This document shows, piece by piece, positions 1-8,972 of a stretch of DNA of 58,470 nt. The position numbers were made by a program, and so were the translations under genes. Position 1 is the stretch's first letter, and each line of letters starts with the position of its first letter. The notes below the pieces were generated by a model that was not told the DNA's origin, did no database searches, and was given only the letters and a program-made list of their open reading frames with translations. Source of the DNA: Spirochaetota bacterium (GTDB lineage Bacteria > Spirochaetota > UBA4802 > UBA5550); assembly GCA_024276015.1 (NCBI GenBank), contig JAJRXZ010000062.1:1-58470 (forward strand). Direction: 5' to 3'.

Positions 1-319
1 AATGGTAATATTCTCTTTTTGATATTGATAAAAACCTTCCAGTAACACATAAGAATAGAGTTACAGGTACACTTACACTTACTGTTTGCTATGCAAGTCC
101 TGCTCCATGGAACAGGTTGTATTTAATATGCCTGCTATTAACCCGTAAAACCTTAAGGCAATTTTTCTGAAATTTGAACTGCAAGTATTCTTTTCTTCTG
201 TCAGATATAACTGTTGCTGAGAAAAAAATCACCTCTGAGGTACAACTCAAAAAAGTGTCTTGACATTTCATTTAATTTACTATCATTTTTATGATTTATT
301 ACAGTATCAGGAAAGTGAG
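1..319. other. Upstream region with no supported gene
   Basis: All three plus frames close within about 45 bases of the window edge, so no truncated gene enters from the left with any support. A 60-codon minus-strand frame (89-271) has no domain or ribosome binding site that I recognise. A TTGACA at 260-265 followed by TATCAT at 281-286 could be a promoter for the kinase gene, but the 15-base spacer is short. Confidence 0.4.
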
Positions 320-1654
320 ATGGACTCCAAAGAAGATTTGAAAAAGATATATAGTGCGGCTATTGAGGCTGTTAATCCGGAAAATGCCGTTAAATCGCAT
401 TTCAAACGAGAGGGTAATGAATTAATGCTCATCTCGGAAGATAAAACCATTGCCCGCTATAATCTCAACAACTTTAAAAAAATTTTTGTGGTCGGGGCCG
501 GAAAGGCTACTTCGCCAATGGCAAAAGCCGTAGAAAATATTCTGGGAGATTTAATATTCAGGGGGTGCATCTCCGTAAAATACGGGTATACCGAAAATCT
601 AAAAAAAATTAACATAATTGAAGCATCCCATCCGATCCCTGACAAAATGGGCATAGAAGGAGCAAAAGAAATCAGAGTTCTACTTGAAGAAGCGGCTGAA
701 GATGACCTGATTATATCTCTGATTTCCGGCGGAGGCTCGGCTCTTCTTCCATTGCCTCCCGATTCAATAACGCTTGATGAGAAAAGAGAAACTACAGACC
801 TATTGTTGAAGAGCGGCGCTTCGATACATGAAATAAATGCAGTGAGAAAGCATTTATCCCTCACAAAGGGCGGGAACCTTGCAAAAGCGGCATATCCTGC
901 AACTGTAATTAATCTTATGATATCCGATGTTGTGGGCGATAATATGGACGTCATTGCGTCGGGCCCCTTTGTCCCGGACAATTCGACTTTTAAAACTGCA
1001 AAGGATATTCTCGAAAAGTATAAATTATCACGTCAAGTCCCGAAATCTGTAATTAATTATATTGAATCCGGAATAAGGGGCAATGTAGAAGAAAATCCTA
1101 AAAAAGAGAGCAAAGTTTTCAGCAAAATTACAAATCTTATAGTTGCTTCAAATATTATTGCATTGAAAGCATCAAAAAATGCGGCAGAAAAACTTGGCTA
1201 TAACAGTTTGATCTTATCATCCTTAATCGAAGGGGACACAAAGGACGTTGCCTTCTGGCATTCGAGAATTGCAAAGGAGATACTACTCTCTTCAAATCCT
1301 ATTCCACGGCCTGCATGTATTATAAGCGGCGGAGAAACAACGGTAATTGTAAAAGGGAAAGGGCTTGGCGGAAGGAATATGGAGTTTGCCATTCAGGCTG
1401 CCCGATATATTGAAGGATTTCCTTCTATTTTAATGGCCAGCATCGGAACTGACGGTACCGACGGCCCTACAGATGCGGCAGGAGCGTTTGCTCTCGGTAA
1501 TACGATCTCCCATGCCGGCAAGAACGGCATTCATATTGATGAATATATAAATAACAACGACTCCTATCATTTTTTCAGCAAAACAGGCGGACTAATAGTA
1601 ACGGGGCCTACAAATACTAATGTTATGGATGTGAGAATCATAATAGTTGTATAA
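320..1654 (+). CDS. Glycerate 2-kinase, MOFRL family
   Basis: Predicted to phosphorylate D-glycerate to 2-phosphoglycerate, feeding C2/C3 acids into lower glycolysis. About 444 residues, normal for the family. The N-terminal DUF4147 part shows VVGAGKAT, the ISGGGSALLPLP loop and LMISDVVGDN with IASGPF. The C-terminal MOFRL domain shows ISGGETTV, GLGGRNMEFA, GTDGTDGPTDAAGA and the closing TGGLIVTGPTNTNV. The frame opens 20 codons earlier at 260, but homology to the family begins near the ATG at 320, which follows a GGAAAGTGAG stretch, so I start there. It stands alone; a perfect AT-rich hairpin follows at 1667-1691. Confidence 0.9.
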   Translation: MDSKEDLKKIYSAAIEAVNPENAVKSHFKREGNELMLISEDKTIARYNLNNFKKIFVVGAGKATSPMAKAVENILGDLIFRGCISVKYGYTENLKKINIIEASHPIPDKMGIEGAKEIRVLLEEAAEDDLIISLISGGGSALLPLPPDSITLDEKRETTDLLLKSGASIHEINAVRKHLSLTKGGNLAKAAYPATVINLMISDVVGDNMDVIASGPFVPDNSTFKTAKDILEKYKLSRQVPKSVINYIESGIRGNVEENPKKESKVFSKITNLIVASNIIALKASKNAAEKLGYNSLILSSLIEGDTKDVAFWHSRIAKEILLSSNPIPRPACIISGGETTVIVKGKGLGGRNMEFAIQAARYIEGFPSILMASIGTDGTDGPTDAAGAFALGNTISHAGKNGIHIDEYINNNDSYHFFSKTGGLIVTGPTNTNVMDVRIIIVV

Positions 1655-1666
1655 TATGACATAATT

Positions 1667-1691
1667 ATTGAATTAATAAAATTAATTCAAT
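1667..1691. repeat. Perfect 11-bp AT-rich hairpin
   Basis: ATTGAATTAAT, a 3-base loop, then ATTAATTCAAT, starting 13 bases after the glycerate kinase stop. It is a perfect stem, but all-AT except for one C/G pair and without an immediate T tract. It may be a weak terminator or an mRNA 3' end. Confidence 0.4.
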
Positions 1692-1708
1692 GAAAAGTAA
1701 AAAAAAAG

Positions 1709-1737
1709 TTGCTTATATAGAAATCATTATTTATAAT
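1709..1737 (+). promoter_or_regulatory. Sigma-70-like promoter for the 1809 gene
   Basis: TTGCTT at 1709-1714, a 17-base spacer, then a perfect TATAAT at 1732-1737. The start codon lies about 70 bases downstream, behind an AGGAG. Confidence 0.55.
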
Positions 1738-1808
1738 TACCATTAATAGAAATAGAGGGCAAGGATGCCCATTCTTGCGGAATACTATAACTTCTTAGGA
1801 GTTGAATT

Positions 1809-2618
1809 ATGAGGAAAAAAAATACCGGTAAGATTTTATTGTCTGTATTTATTTTCGGCATTTTTATGTCTACATCACTATCTGGTCAAAGTGACTACTT
1901 AAAAAAATTAAATGATTCGAAAAAAAATCCCGACGGAACATACACCAGCAAGACTTTAGATCAATCACAGAGGCCTGAAGATTCATACCTGGCAAAATTT
2001 CATGCTATCGATGTTGTACGAAAACTGATGAGAGATAATCTCGAAAGGATATATCTTCTCAAAGTGATCGTTACAAATTATAAAGATAAGGGATGGGACG
2101 CCGAATACAAGAAATGCTATGAAGGTTACAGACTTGCAATGGAACTATATTACAGAAGGAATGTTATATATTCCAGACGTGAATTTGAAAATAACAGAAA
2201 GATGATAAAGGATTTGTTAAAAAAAGTTTCTATTGATTATAAAAACGATACTGAAAAAATGCTCAACGAGTGTGCGGCAAAAATACTGGAACTCCATCTC
2301 GACGAGAAAACAAGATCCGATCCCAATAAAACCGAAGAATTATTTAAAAATCAGTCAAGATTGAAAATATCCTATGGACAGTTTGACGATGGTGAATCTT
2401 CATTTATTGACCACAATTATGTAAGTTCCATACTTCATTACAGAGTAGCCAAAACTTATGCCATTAAGATACTTGAAGATTTAGCCAAACCTGAAGAAAA
2501 AGACAAAATTCAGAACAGGTTCAGATTACATAAAGCTGACAATCTAAACCGAATATTTGAGGGCGGTAAATCTTCCCGAAAAGGCAGTTCATCTACTGGA
2601 AAAAAGACAGGACCATAA
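1809..2618 (+). CDS. Secreted protein of unknown function
   Basis: 269 residues. The first 26 residues look like a signal peptide (two basic stretches, a hydrophobic core, then SLSGQS), so export to the periplasm or outer membrane is likely. The mature part is highly charged and mostly helical in character, rich in Lys, Glu, Tyr and Asn, with no catalytic motif that I recognise. The C-terminus is a Ser/Gly/Lys-rich tail. AGGAG about 8 bases upstream supports the ATG at 1809. It has its own promoter (1709-1737) and a clear terminator (2662-2688), so it is probably a one-gene transcript. Confidence 0.75.
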   Translation: MRKKNTGKILLSVFIFGIFMSTSLSGQSDYLKKLNDSKKNPDGTYTSKTLDQSQRPEDSYLAKFHAIDVVRKLMRDNLERIYLLKVIVTNYKDKGWDAEYKKCYEGYRLAMELYYRRNVIYSRREFENNRKMIKDLLKKVSIDYKNDTEKMLNECAAKILELHLDEKTRSDPNKTEELFKNQSRLKISYGQFDDGESSFIDHNYVSSILHYRVAKTYAIKILEDLAKPEEKDKIQNRFRLHKADNLNRIFEGGKSSRKGSSSTGKKTGP

Positions 2619-2661
2619 TACATAATATGTAATCAATTATTTAACCAGTTAATATAAAATA

Positions 2662-2688
2662 AAAAAAGGGGAGCATTCCCCTTTTTTT
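2662..2688 (+). terminator. Rho-independent terminator after the 1809 gene
   Basis: GGGGA, loop GCAT, TCCCC, flanked by a run of A before and seven T after. This is a classic intrinsic terminator 45 bases past the stop. The A and T runs also pair, so it may work in both directions. Confidence 0.85.
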
Positions 2689-2751
2689 ATTAGTAAACAT
2701 TGAAATACTTTATCCTTACAAAAAATAAGTTGGAGCCTTTATAAATAGAAT

Positions 2752-4101
2752 ATGCACTATAAAAATATTTTGTCTTTTTTAATTCTATTTTCTTTTATTA
2801 TAATACCTGTTAATAAATTTTTTTTAAAAGATATTCCCACTTTCAGAGTTGTTCTGGATCCCGGTCATGGAGGCGTTTCCAAACTTCCCAAATCAAAACA
2901 CGGTGACAGATTTGACAGTATCTCAAAAAAATATCTCGACCATTTCAAAGCCGGAGCCTCATATAGAGGTATAGAGGAACATGTAATTGTTTACAGCATT
3001 GCCGACAAGGTTCAGAAGTTGCTCTACCACTGTTCCGAAGAGGGCAATTTCTCCATATTCAGGGAAATACTTAAAAAATATACCGATGACAAGATCAAAA
3101 GAATTGTAATCATCACAAAAAAAAGCAGAGGAAAATCTCTAACTGATAAAGAGAAAAACACATTAGAGGATCCCAATGCAAAATACAGATTTTTCGATTA
3201 CCCGGACGCAAGCGGCCAAATGCGTCGAGGCCGGCTTACAAGAATTAATAAAATCAAACCTCATCTTGTTTTATCCCTTCATCTTGCAGAAGTCCCGCCC
3301 AACGATATAAAGGGTATCAACCCTGTTCTGGCAGCACCCTATAAAATGCTATATAAAGGTTTGCGTTATCTCAGAGGTGAAAAAAAGATAATTAAGTCAA
3401 TTAATAAGGTTATGCTTGATAACTGGTTTTCACAGGAAAAGGACCGCACGCCCTTTCAGTGGTTTCTCAGCGACACATCGTTCTACTTTACAAATTATCC
3501 GCTTAACAGGTACAATAAAATAGAATACAAAAAATTTAAGGGTTACAGATATAATATGATCGACTGGGCTTATCGTGACGAACAGGGCTGGGAAGAGAAA
3601 GCAAAAAATCACGAACCGAACAGCAAGTATTCAAGGAACTACAGGGACATCGTGCCTGAAGGGAAATTCTGGGACAGGGAAAAATCTAAGTATGAAGAAT
3701 ACAAACGCTCAGGCGGGGAGGAAGGCTTTGGCGGCGATAACGCATATGCATCGTATGAGATAATTCGCTATATTCTCTATTCACTCAAGCTGCATAAGCT
3801 CTACCATAAAAGTCTTCTTCCGGGAAAACCCTATGTAGGTATCTGGATTGTTCCTCTCCATGTAAATGCCATAAATCCCTTTCTTGAACTGGGCTATCTG
3901 AGAAGAAAGGTGGACAGATTTATCCTTACAAAAAAACAGAAGGAGATTGCCGAAGGTATTGCCGTCGGTATCTATTCACTTCTGGCAGGAATGAAAATAA
4001 AAGATACGAAATTTCAGTACAAACCGAAAGGAAAAAAGATTGACCTCAAGAAGTACAAGATTTCTAATGAGAAGAGCTATTTCGACCTGGTTGACGATTG
4101 A
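2752..4101 (+). CDS. N-acetylmuramoyl-L-alanine amidase (Amidase_3), divergent
   Basis: A cell-wall amidase predicted to cut the amide bond between MurNAc and the stem peptide in the periplasm. An N-terminal hydrophobic segment (residues 6-20) is a signal or anchor. Amidase_3 zinc ligands are visible: His39 in VVLDPGHGG, Glu75 or Glu76 in the RGIEEH segment, a His in LVLSLHLAE, and the catalytic Glu in FLELGYLRR near the C-terminus. At 449 residues it is much longer than a bare domain (about 180) because a large Lys/Tyr-rich insertion separates the second His from the last Glu. It heads an envelope operon with the HtrA gene 37 bases downstream. Confidence 0.8.
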   Translation: MHYKNILSFLILFSFIIIPVNKFFLKDIPTFRVVLDPGHGGVSKLPKSKHGDRFDSISKKYLDHFKAGASYRGIEEHVIVYSIADKVQKLLYHCSEEGNFSIFREILKKYTDDKIKRIVIITKKSRGKSLTDKEKNTLEDPNAKYRFFDYPDASGQMRRGRLTRINKIKPHLVLSLHLAEVPPNDIKGINPVLAAPYKMLYKGLRYLRGEKKIIKSINKVMLDNWFSQEKDRTPFQWFLSDTSFYFTNYPLNRYNKIEYKKFKGYRYNMIDWAYRDEQGWEEKAKNHEPNSKYSRNYRDIVPEGKFWDREKSKYEEYKRSGGEEGFGGDNAYASYEIIRYILYSLKLHKLYHKSLLPGKPYVGIWIVPLHVNAINPFLELGYLRRKVDRFILTKKQKEIAEGIAVGIYSLLAGMKIKDTKFQYKPKGKKIDLKKYKISNEKSYFDLVDD

Positions 4102-4138
4102 TAATAGTATAAGATAAATAACGGGAAATTTATCCTTT

Positions 4139-5437
4139 ATGCGCAATCTATTTTTTATTTTTTCTTTTATTCTCATCCTTCTTTTACATGAAAACATTTA
4201 TTCAAGTCCCCGCGATATCAACTATTACTTCATCAGGGCCGCAAAAATCGCAAAGCCCTCCGTTGTAAATATCAGCATCTATAAAAAGAGCTATTACAAA
4301 AACAGCACCGATTATGTTAAAGTTGCCGATGCGTCGGGCACAATTATATCGGATGACGGTTATATTGTAACCAATTACCATGTTGTAAGCAAGGGCAACT
4401 TTTTCGATATTTTTGACAGCAACGGCATCCGTTATGAGCTGAAAAAATTTCACAATGGAAGGTATTTTCTTGCCGACATCAAAACAGATATTGCCATTAT
4501 CAAAATTTATAATCCCGGGAGGATTGTTTTTAATTCGATCAAAATAGCCGATTCAAACAGATTACTTCCGGGTGAATGGGTAATTGCAATCGGCAATCCC
4601 TACGGCCTTAACCAGTCCATTACATCCGGGATTGTTTCTTCAAAGGGCAGGGATAATATAGGTTTTACCGATATTGAAGATTTCATACAATCCGATGTTT
4701 CATTGAATCCCGGCAATTCCGGCGGGCCGCTTATTAATCTGCGGGGCGAGATGGTAGGATTAAACACTGCAATCAGAACAGTATCAGGCGGATATCAGGG
4801 AATAAGCTTTGCAATTCCGTCAAATATTGTAAAACAGGTTTACTATGATCTGAAAAAATATGGGAGAGTAAGGAGAGGATGGCTCGGTTTTCTGGTAAAA
4901 GAAAAAAAACTATCTCCGGGAAATCTGAAATCTATTTTGAATATAATCTCAGTAATTAAAGGATCTCCCGCTTTTCTTGCAGGAATTAAAAGAGGCGACA
5001 TAATCAAAAGGATTGACGGAATTGAGATAAATTCACTGGGCAGATTAATTAAACTTATTGGTAATAAACCGGTCGGATCTGTCATTAACATAAAAATTTC
5101 AAGAAACGGGAAACTTATAGATTACAAGTTTGCTCTTCGGGAAAAAATAACTTACAAGAGAATATATAAAGGGCTGAAATACCTCTATTCAAAATACGGA
5201 ATAGAAATTGATGAAAATGCCGAAAACGAAAATATAGTTGTTTCTTATGTATCGCCGGGCACTGTGACTCGGTGGCTTAAAAAAGGAGATATTATTATTT
5301 CATTAAACGGTTACAGGGTAAAAAAACTTGAAGATTTTATTAACCGGTTTATTCTTTCAAATAAAAAAATTTTTTATATGAAAATTTTAAGGGATTCAAG
5401 ATACTATATCATTAATTTAGATAAAGTAAGATATTGA
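4139..5437 (+). CDS. htrA: HtrA/DegP-type periplasmic serine protease
   Basis: An envelope quality-control protease. A signal peptide or anchor (residues 4-22) is followed by a trypsin-like domain with the full triad: His81 in TNYHVV, Asp117 in KTDIAIIKI, Ser194 in NPGNSGGPL. A PDZ domain follows (about 255-345, with SPAFLAGIKRGDIIKRIDG). A second, more diverged PDZ-like segment (about 355-430) contains SPGTVTRWLKKGDIIISLNG. The length of 432 is typical for a two-PDZ HtrA. It lies between the amidase and a small secreted protein whose start overlaps or abuts this stop, suggesting co-expression for envelope maintenance. Confidence 0.92.
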   Translation: MRNLFFIFSFILILLLHENIYSSPRDINYYFIRAAKIAKPSVVNISIYKKSYYKNSTDYVKVADASGTIISDDGYIVTNYHVVSKGNFFDIFDSNGIRYELKKFHNGRYFLADIKTDIAIIKIYNPGRIVFNSIKIADSNRLLPGEWVIAIGNPYGLNQSITSGIVSSKGRDNIGFTDIEDFIQSDVSLNPGNSGGPLINLRGEMVGLNTAIRTVSGGYQGISFAIPSNIVKQVYYDLKKYGRVRRGWLGFLVKEKKLSPGNLKSILNIISVIKGSPAFLAGIKRGDIIKRIDGIEINSLGRLIKLIGNKPVGSVINIKISRNGKLIDYKFALREKITYKRIYKGLKYLYSKYGIEIDENAENENIVVSYVSPGTVTRWLKKGDIIISLNGYRVKKLEDFINRFILSNKKIFYMKILRDSRYYIINLDKVRY

Positions 5438-5439
5438 CC

Positions 5440-5904
5440 ATGCTTTTTAACAAAAAATATTTATCTCTGACAGCTCTATTTTTTCTTATCTTCTATAGCT
5501 TTTCTTTCTCTGATGTTATCAAAAAAAGCAGAGAGATCGTATTATTAGACAAAAATTTCTATATGAAACTTTCAGGACTCCATCAAATGATCAGAGACGA
5601 TTATCTTGATGAGAAGATCAACAGTATGATCCAAGGAAGGGGAGTTATAATCTCAATTGAAAAAAAGAACCGCTATAATAGAGATTCCCGCCTTATTATA
5701 ATCCCCGCGGGTCTCAAAAAATACAACCTAAAAATCAAATATTATATTTTTTTAAATGATAAAACCTCTATATCCATGCTGGCAGAAAATATGACTCTTG
5801 AATTTAAAGGTCAATTTATGAATTACACTCCGGTTAATATCAAAAGAAACGAATATATTTTTGATATTGTCCTCGAATCCGGAGCCGTATTAGTGGAAAG
5901 ATAG
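5440..5904 (+). CDS. Small secreted protein of unknown function
   Basis: 154 residues from the ATG at 5440; a TTG at 5434 overlaps the htrA stop (TTGA) and could be used instead. The signal peptide covers residues 1-26, ending near FSFSD. The mature part is basic and beta-rich in character, with hydrophobic alternation such as RLIIIPAGL and YIFDIVLESG, and no family that I recognise. The 2-base gap after htrA points to translational coupling and a role in the same envelope process. Confidence 0.7.
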   Translation: MLFNKKYLSLTALFFLIFYSFSFSDVIKKSREIVLLDKNFYMKLSGLHQMIRDDYLDEKINSMIQGRGVIISIEKKNRYNRDSRLIIIPAGLKKYNLKIKYYIFLNDKTSISMLAENMTLEFKGQFMNYTPVNIKRNEYIFDIVLESGAVLVER

Positions 5905-5915
5905 TAGAAAGATTG

Positions 5916-5945
5916 TTGACATTTCATTCAAAAACCGGTTATTAA
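5916..5945 (+). promoter_or_regulatory. Promoter for the DUF190 gene
   Basis: A perfect TTGACA at 5916-5921, an 18-base spacer and TATTAA at 5940-5945, followed by AAGGAG and the ATG at 5975. The same TTGACATTTCATT string occurs at 260 upstream of the glycerate kinase. Confidence 0.5.
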
Positions 5946-5974
5946 ATAACAGTATCTATTAAAAGGAGTATCCC

Positions 5975-6328
5975 ATGAAACTTCCGGACAAAGGTGTTCT
6001 CCTGAGAATATTTATCGGGGAACAGGATAAATATGAGGGGAAACCTCTTTTTGAACAGATAGTAATAAAGGCAAGGGAGATGAACTTTGCAGGTGCAACT
6101 GTACTCAGAGGCATTATGGGGTACGGGGCAACCAGTCGGATTCACACAGCGAAATTACTTGTGCTTTCCGAGGATCTTCCAGTGGTGATTGAAATTATTG
6201 ATACGAAAGAAAAGATAGACACAATCCTGCCATTTCTTGATGAAGTTGTTACAGAAGGGCTTATTACACTGGAAAAAGTAAATATAATTACTTACAGACA
6301 CAGCAATAAAGACAATCGAGATTACTGA
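5975..6328 (+). CDS. DUF190 family protein
   Basis: 117 residues matching DUF190, a PII-like ferredoxin-fold family. The visible signature is LLRIFIGEQDKYEGKPL near the start, then FAGATVLRGIMGYGATSRIHTA and LPVVIEIIDTKEKI. Members are often encoded beside CrcB fluoride channels and are thought to be small trimeric regulators, but no crcB is present in this window. It has its own promoter and a good AAGGAG. The function is inferred only from the family. Confidence 0.85.
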   Translation: MKLPDKGVLLRIFIGEQDKYEGKPLFEQIVIKAREMNFAGATVLRGIMGYGATSRIHTAKLLVLSEDLPVVIEIIDTKEKIDTILPFLDEVVTEGLITLEKVNIITYRHSNKDNRDY

Positions 6329-6340
6329 AAGCCTGGCAGC

Positions 6341-6982
6341 CTATTTTCTTTTTTGCTCATATTCTTTAAGATATTCATCTATAAGGCTTTTGCTTTTCTG
6401 TTGCTTCTGTTGTTCCTCTTCTCTTACCGGTTTTACCTTACTCTGAAAGAAATTAACAAATACTTCAAAAGGTTTCAATATAACCTTTTTCAGAGAATAA
6501 AAAAAATTGCTTACCGCTTCAAAAAATAACTTAAAAAATGATCTCTTCCCCTGTGATGAAGCAGTGAAAGGCTTAATATCGGAAACTGTTGAAGAAACAG
6601 CAGATTTTACAGATGATGCGGTTTTAGAAGCAATTGAGTCTTCACCTGATGAAGAAGATCCGGTAACCCCGTAAATTGACGGTATAGGATTCGGTTCCTT
6701 TGAGATTGTAATCTTCGGTACAACAGTCGATCTTTTTGGAACTCTTCTCCATGAATAATATGTTGCCTGAGATTCGTCCGCTCCTCTGTCAATTGCATAT
6801 AATATCAAATAATAGATATACATTATTAAATTATAAAAAATAAGGTAAAATGATACCCATATTTCAATAAAAACCCATAATGCTTCATAGAGTACTTTAA
6901 AAAAGTCTGCTATTTTAAAAAAAAAGGTAAATATGTTATCGAGCGCAGCATTATAGAACTGTTTAACAATTGTATATTTCAT
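6341..6982 (-). CDS. Membrane protein of unknown function with Ser-rich linker
   Basis: 213 residues. The N-terminal third is strongly hydrophobic and aromatic (about 15-63), enough for one or two membrane helices. It is followed by a basic stretch (YYSWRRVPKRS), a low-complexity Ser/Thr/Ala region (about 105-145), a second amphipathic Phe/Leu/Lys segment (about 148-180), and a Glu/Gln/Lys coiled-coil-like tail. I do not recognise the family. It converges with the DUF190 gene, 12 bases away, and lies 134 bases downstream of the cyclic-nucleotide sensor on the same strand. Confidence 0.6.
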   Translation of the reverse strand: MKYTIVKQFYNAALDNIFTFFFKIADFFKVLYEALWVFIEIWVSFYLIFYNLIMYIYYLILYAIDRGADESQATYYSWRRVPKRSTVVPKITISKEPNPIPSIYGVTGSSSSGEDSIASKTASSVKSAVSSTVSDIKPFTASSQGKRSFFKLFFEAVSNFFYSLKKVILKPFEVFVNFFQSKVKPVREEEQQKQQKSKSLIDEYLKEYEQKRK

Positions 6983-7116
6983 TTATCAAACTCCATATTA
7001 ACAGATACGATAAATTAAAATAATTATATTGCAATTAGTCGTCAATAAAATTACCTGAATTTAACAGGATATTTTGTTTATTCTAAACCGTAAAGACCTC
7101 GTTCCCTGTCATGTGC

Positions 7117-8382
7117 TTATGAATATGCGGGGTTGTTCGGTTTATTTTCGAGTCCCTCTTTTTCGTCTTTCGGTCTATTATTCTCATCGGGACTTTCTAT
7201 ATGATCTCTGGATCTGTAGAAGCGCGCCTTTACCGATATATAGCTGGGATCTGCTATTTCTATCTGTCCGAAATGGAAACTGAGACTGGGATCTTTAAGA
7301 AATTCATTAATTGAATTGCCGGCTTTTTCCCAAGAAACATCAGTCATCTTTAATAATTCATCAATTCCAAAATTAAAGGTATGCGGTTTTTTTGATTTGA
7401 GAGAGATATTCTCTTCAAGAAGCTTGTTTTCCAGAAAAGCAAATATTCTTGTTAAGGGCTTCTTGTGTAATTTTGATTCAATCCGAATAAATGTAAACCA
7501 GACACGTTTGCTTATGGATGTGAATATCTTCTTTAAAATCTCACCCGTTATATCCATTAAAGCTATTAATGATTTTATGTTTAAAGGCATAAGTACTGCA
7601 TTTCCGAAACTTATTGCAGTAGCATTTCTTTCCTTACTGGAAACTATTGCAAGTTCGCCGAAAATATCTCCTTCTTTAAGGATAGAAAGCATAATTTCTG
7701 TTCCTCTATGATTTTTTACAATTTTCACTTTGCCTTCTTGTATTATAAATAATTCGTCTCCAGGCTCGTTCTCGCAGAAAATGATCTGTTTGTCCACATA
7801 CCTGAGATATATGCCCTCTCTCACAGGTTCGGGGATTTTCCTCATGCCTGTACTCTCAATTTGTAAAATATACTTTCTTGATTCATCTTTATATAATGAT
7901 TCGGGGTATAATTGCAGATGCCTGTTGAAAATGTAATAGGCATAATCATAGTTGTTTCTGTTAATATAGAATTTACCTAATTCAAAAAGATCTGTTTCAC
8001 AAGTCTGAATATCTGCCGAATCTTTATTGCCGAAGATCATTTCATCGTAAATTCGCAGTTCCTCTGCAAAGTAATTGATCACTTTAAAGGCAATCTCGGA
8101 ATTTTTCTGCAGCAGTCTCAAAAAATTTTCTTTAGTAAGTTCGATCAATACGCAATCGGTGAGGGCATATGCTGTTTCGATGCGGGGACGGCCGCTCAGA
8201 GCCGAAACGAATCCTATTATATTACCTTCTTTTGCTTCCGATTTGTATCTTTTTATCTGAATATTTGAACCTGTAAAACCGACTCTTCCCTTTTCTATGA
8301 TATAGATATTATCAATATCTTCGTCGCCTTCAATATAGATATAAGCATTCTTTCTGAAGGTGCGCTTTTTTTGCCGAATCAT
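7117..8382 (-). CDS. Double cyclic-nucleotide-binding regulator with TPR-like linker
   Basis: 421 residues. There are two CAP-type beta-roll domains: residues about 10-110 (DEDIDNIYIIEKGRVGF) and about 195-300 (ENEPGDELFIIQEGKVKIV). Only the second keeps a plausible phosphate-binding cassette, GELAIVSSKERNAT; in the first the equivalent is GFVSALSGRPRIET without the Glu. Between them, FELGKFYINRNNYDYAYYIFNRHLQ resembles a tetratricopeptide repeat. The C-terminal region (about 315-385) has the length and helical pattern of a Crp-like winged helix, including IDELLKMTDVSWEKAGNSINEFL. The tail is hydrophilic. It is last in a telA / DJ-1 / sensor operon with 21-base spacing. Probably a cAMP- or c-di-GMP-responsive transcription factor. 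Confidence 0.82.
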   Translation of the reverse strand: MIRQKKRTFRKNAYIYIEGDEDIDNIYIIEKGRVGFTGSNIQIKRYKSEAKEGNIIGFVSALSGRPRIETAYALTDCVLIELTKENFLRLLQKNSEIAFKVINYFAEELRIYDEMIFGNKDSADIQTCETDLFELGKFYINRNNYDYAYYIFNRHLQLYPESLYKDESRKYILQIESTGMRKIPEPVREGIYLRYVDKQIIFCENEPGDELFIIQEGKVKIVKNHRGTEIMLSILKEGDIFGELAIVSSKERNATAISFGNAVLMPLNIKSLIALMDITGEILKKIFTSISKRVWFTFIRIESKLHKKPLTRIFAFLENKLLEENISLKSKKPHTFNFGIDELLKMTDVSWEKAGNSINEFLKDPSLSFHFGQIEIADPSYISVKARFYRSRDHIESPDENNRPKDEKEGLENKPNNPAYS

Positions 8383-8403
8383 TTTCTATTATCAGCCCTG
8401 TTT

Positions 8404-8946
8404 TCAGTATACCTGCATTGCTTTCATAAGATCATCCGCTGTCTCTTTATCCTTAATTTTTTCAACCAGTTTCAAGGCAAAGAGTATTGCGCAGCCCGGT
8501 CCCTTGCCGGTAATTATGTTGCCGTCAATCTCGACAGGCTCATTGGTGTATTTCGAACCTGTTAAAAATCTCTCAAATCCGGGATAACAGGTTGATTTTC
8601 TGTCCTGAAGTATCCCTGCGTGACCCAGTACCATAGGAGCTGCGCAGATCGCAGATACAATTCCGCCCTTTGAATTAATATCTTTTACAATATCAATAAT
8701 TCTGGAGTCATCTTTTAGATTCTTACTGCCCGGCATTCCCCCCGGAAGCACAACAGCGTTAAAATTTTCAACAGCAACATTATCGATATTCTCATCCGCC
8801 TTAATAACTATATTGTGAGCTCCAGCAACCGGATTGCTTTTCAAAAAAACAGTTGTCACTTCGATTCCCGCTCTTCTTAAAACATCAATTATTACCGTAG
8901 CTTCAATCTCCTCAAAGCCTTCTGCAAGAGGAATTAGAACTTTCAT
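8404..8946 (-). CDS. DJ-1/YajL family protein
   Basis: 180 residues of the DJ-1/PfpI superfamily, linked to protection from oxidative and glyoxal stress. The nucleophile Cys101 sits in the elbow SAICAAPMVLG. Glu15 in AEGFEEIEA aligns with the conserved Glu18 of human DJ-1, and VVLPGGMPG is intact, so an active or redox-sensing protein is expected. It reads like the DJ-1/YajL branch rather than the PfpI protease branch. It lies between telA and the cyclic-nucleotide sensor in one minus-strand operon, 26 bases after telA. Confidence 0.88.
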   Translation of the reverse strand: MKVLIPLAEGFEEIEATVIIDVLRRAGIEVTTVFLKSNPVAGAHNIVIKADENIDNVAVENFNAVVLPGGMPGSKNLKDDSRIIDIVKDINSKGGIVSAICAAPMVLGHAGILQDRKSTCYPGFERFLTGSKYTNEPVEIDGNIITGKGPGCAILFALKLVEKIKDKETADDLMKAMQVY

Positions 8947-8972
8947 AATAATCCTCCCTGTTTGATTGATAC

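Noticed and set aside
89-271. 60-codon minus-strand frame at the left edge
   Set aside because: No family, no ribosome binding site, and it runs against the kinase upstream region.
457-981. 174-codon minus-strand frame inside the glycerate kinase gene
   Set aside because: Shadow of a strongly matching plus-strand gene; low-complexity Ser/Pro/Ile sequence and no family.
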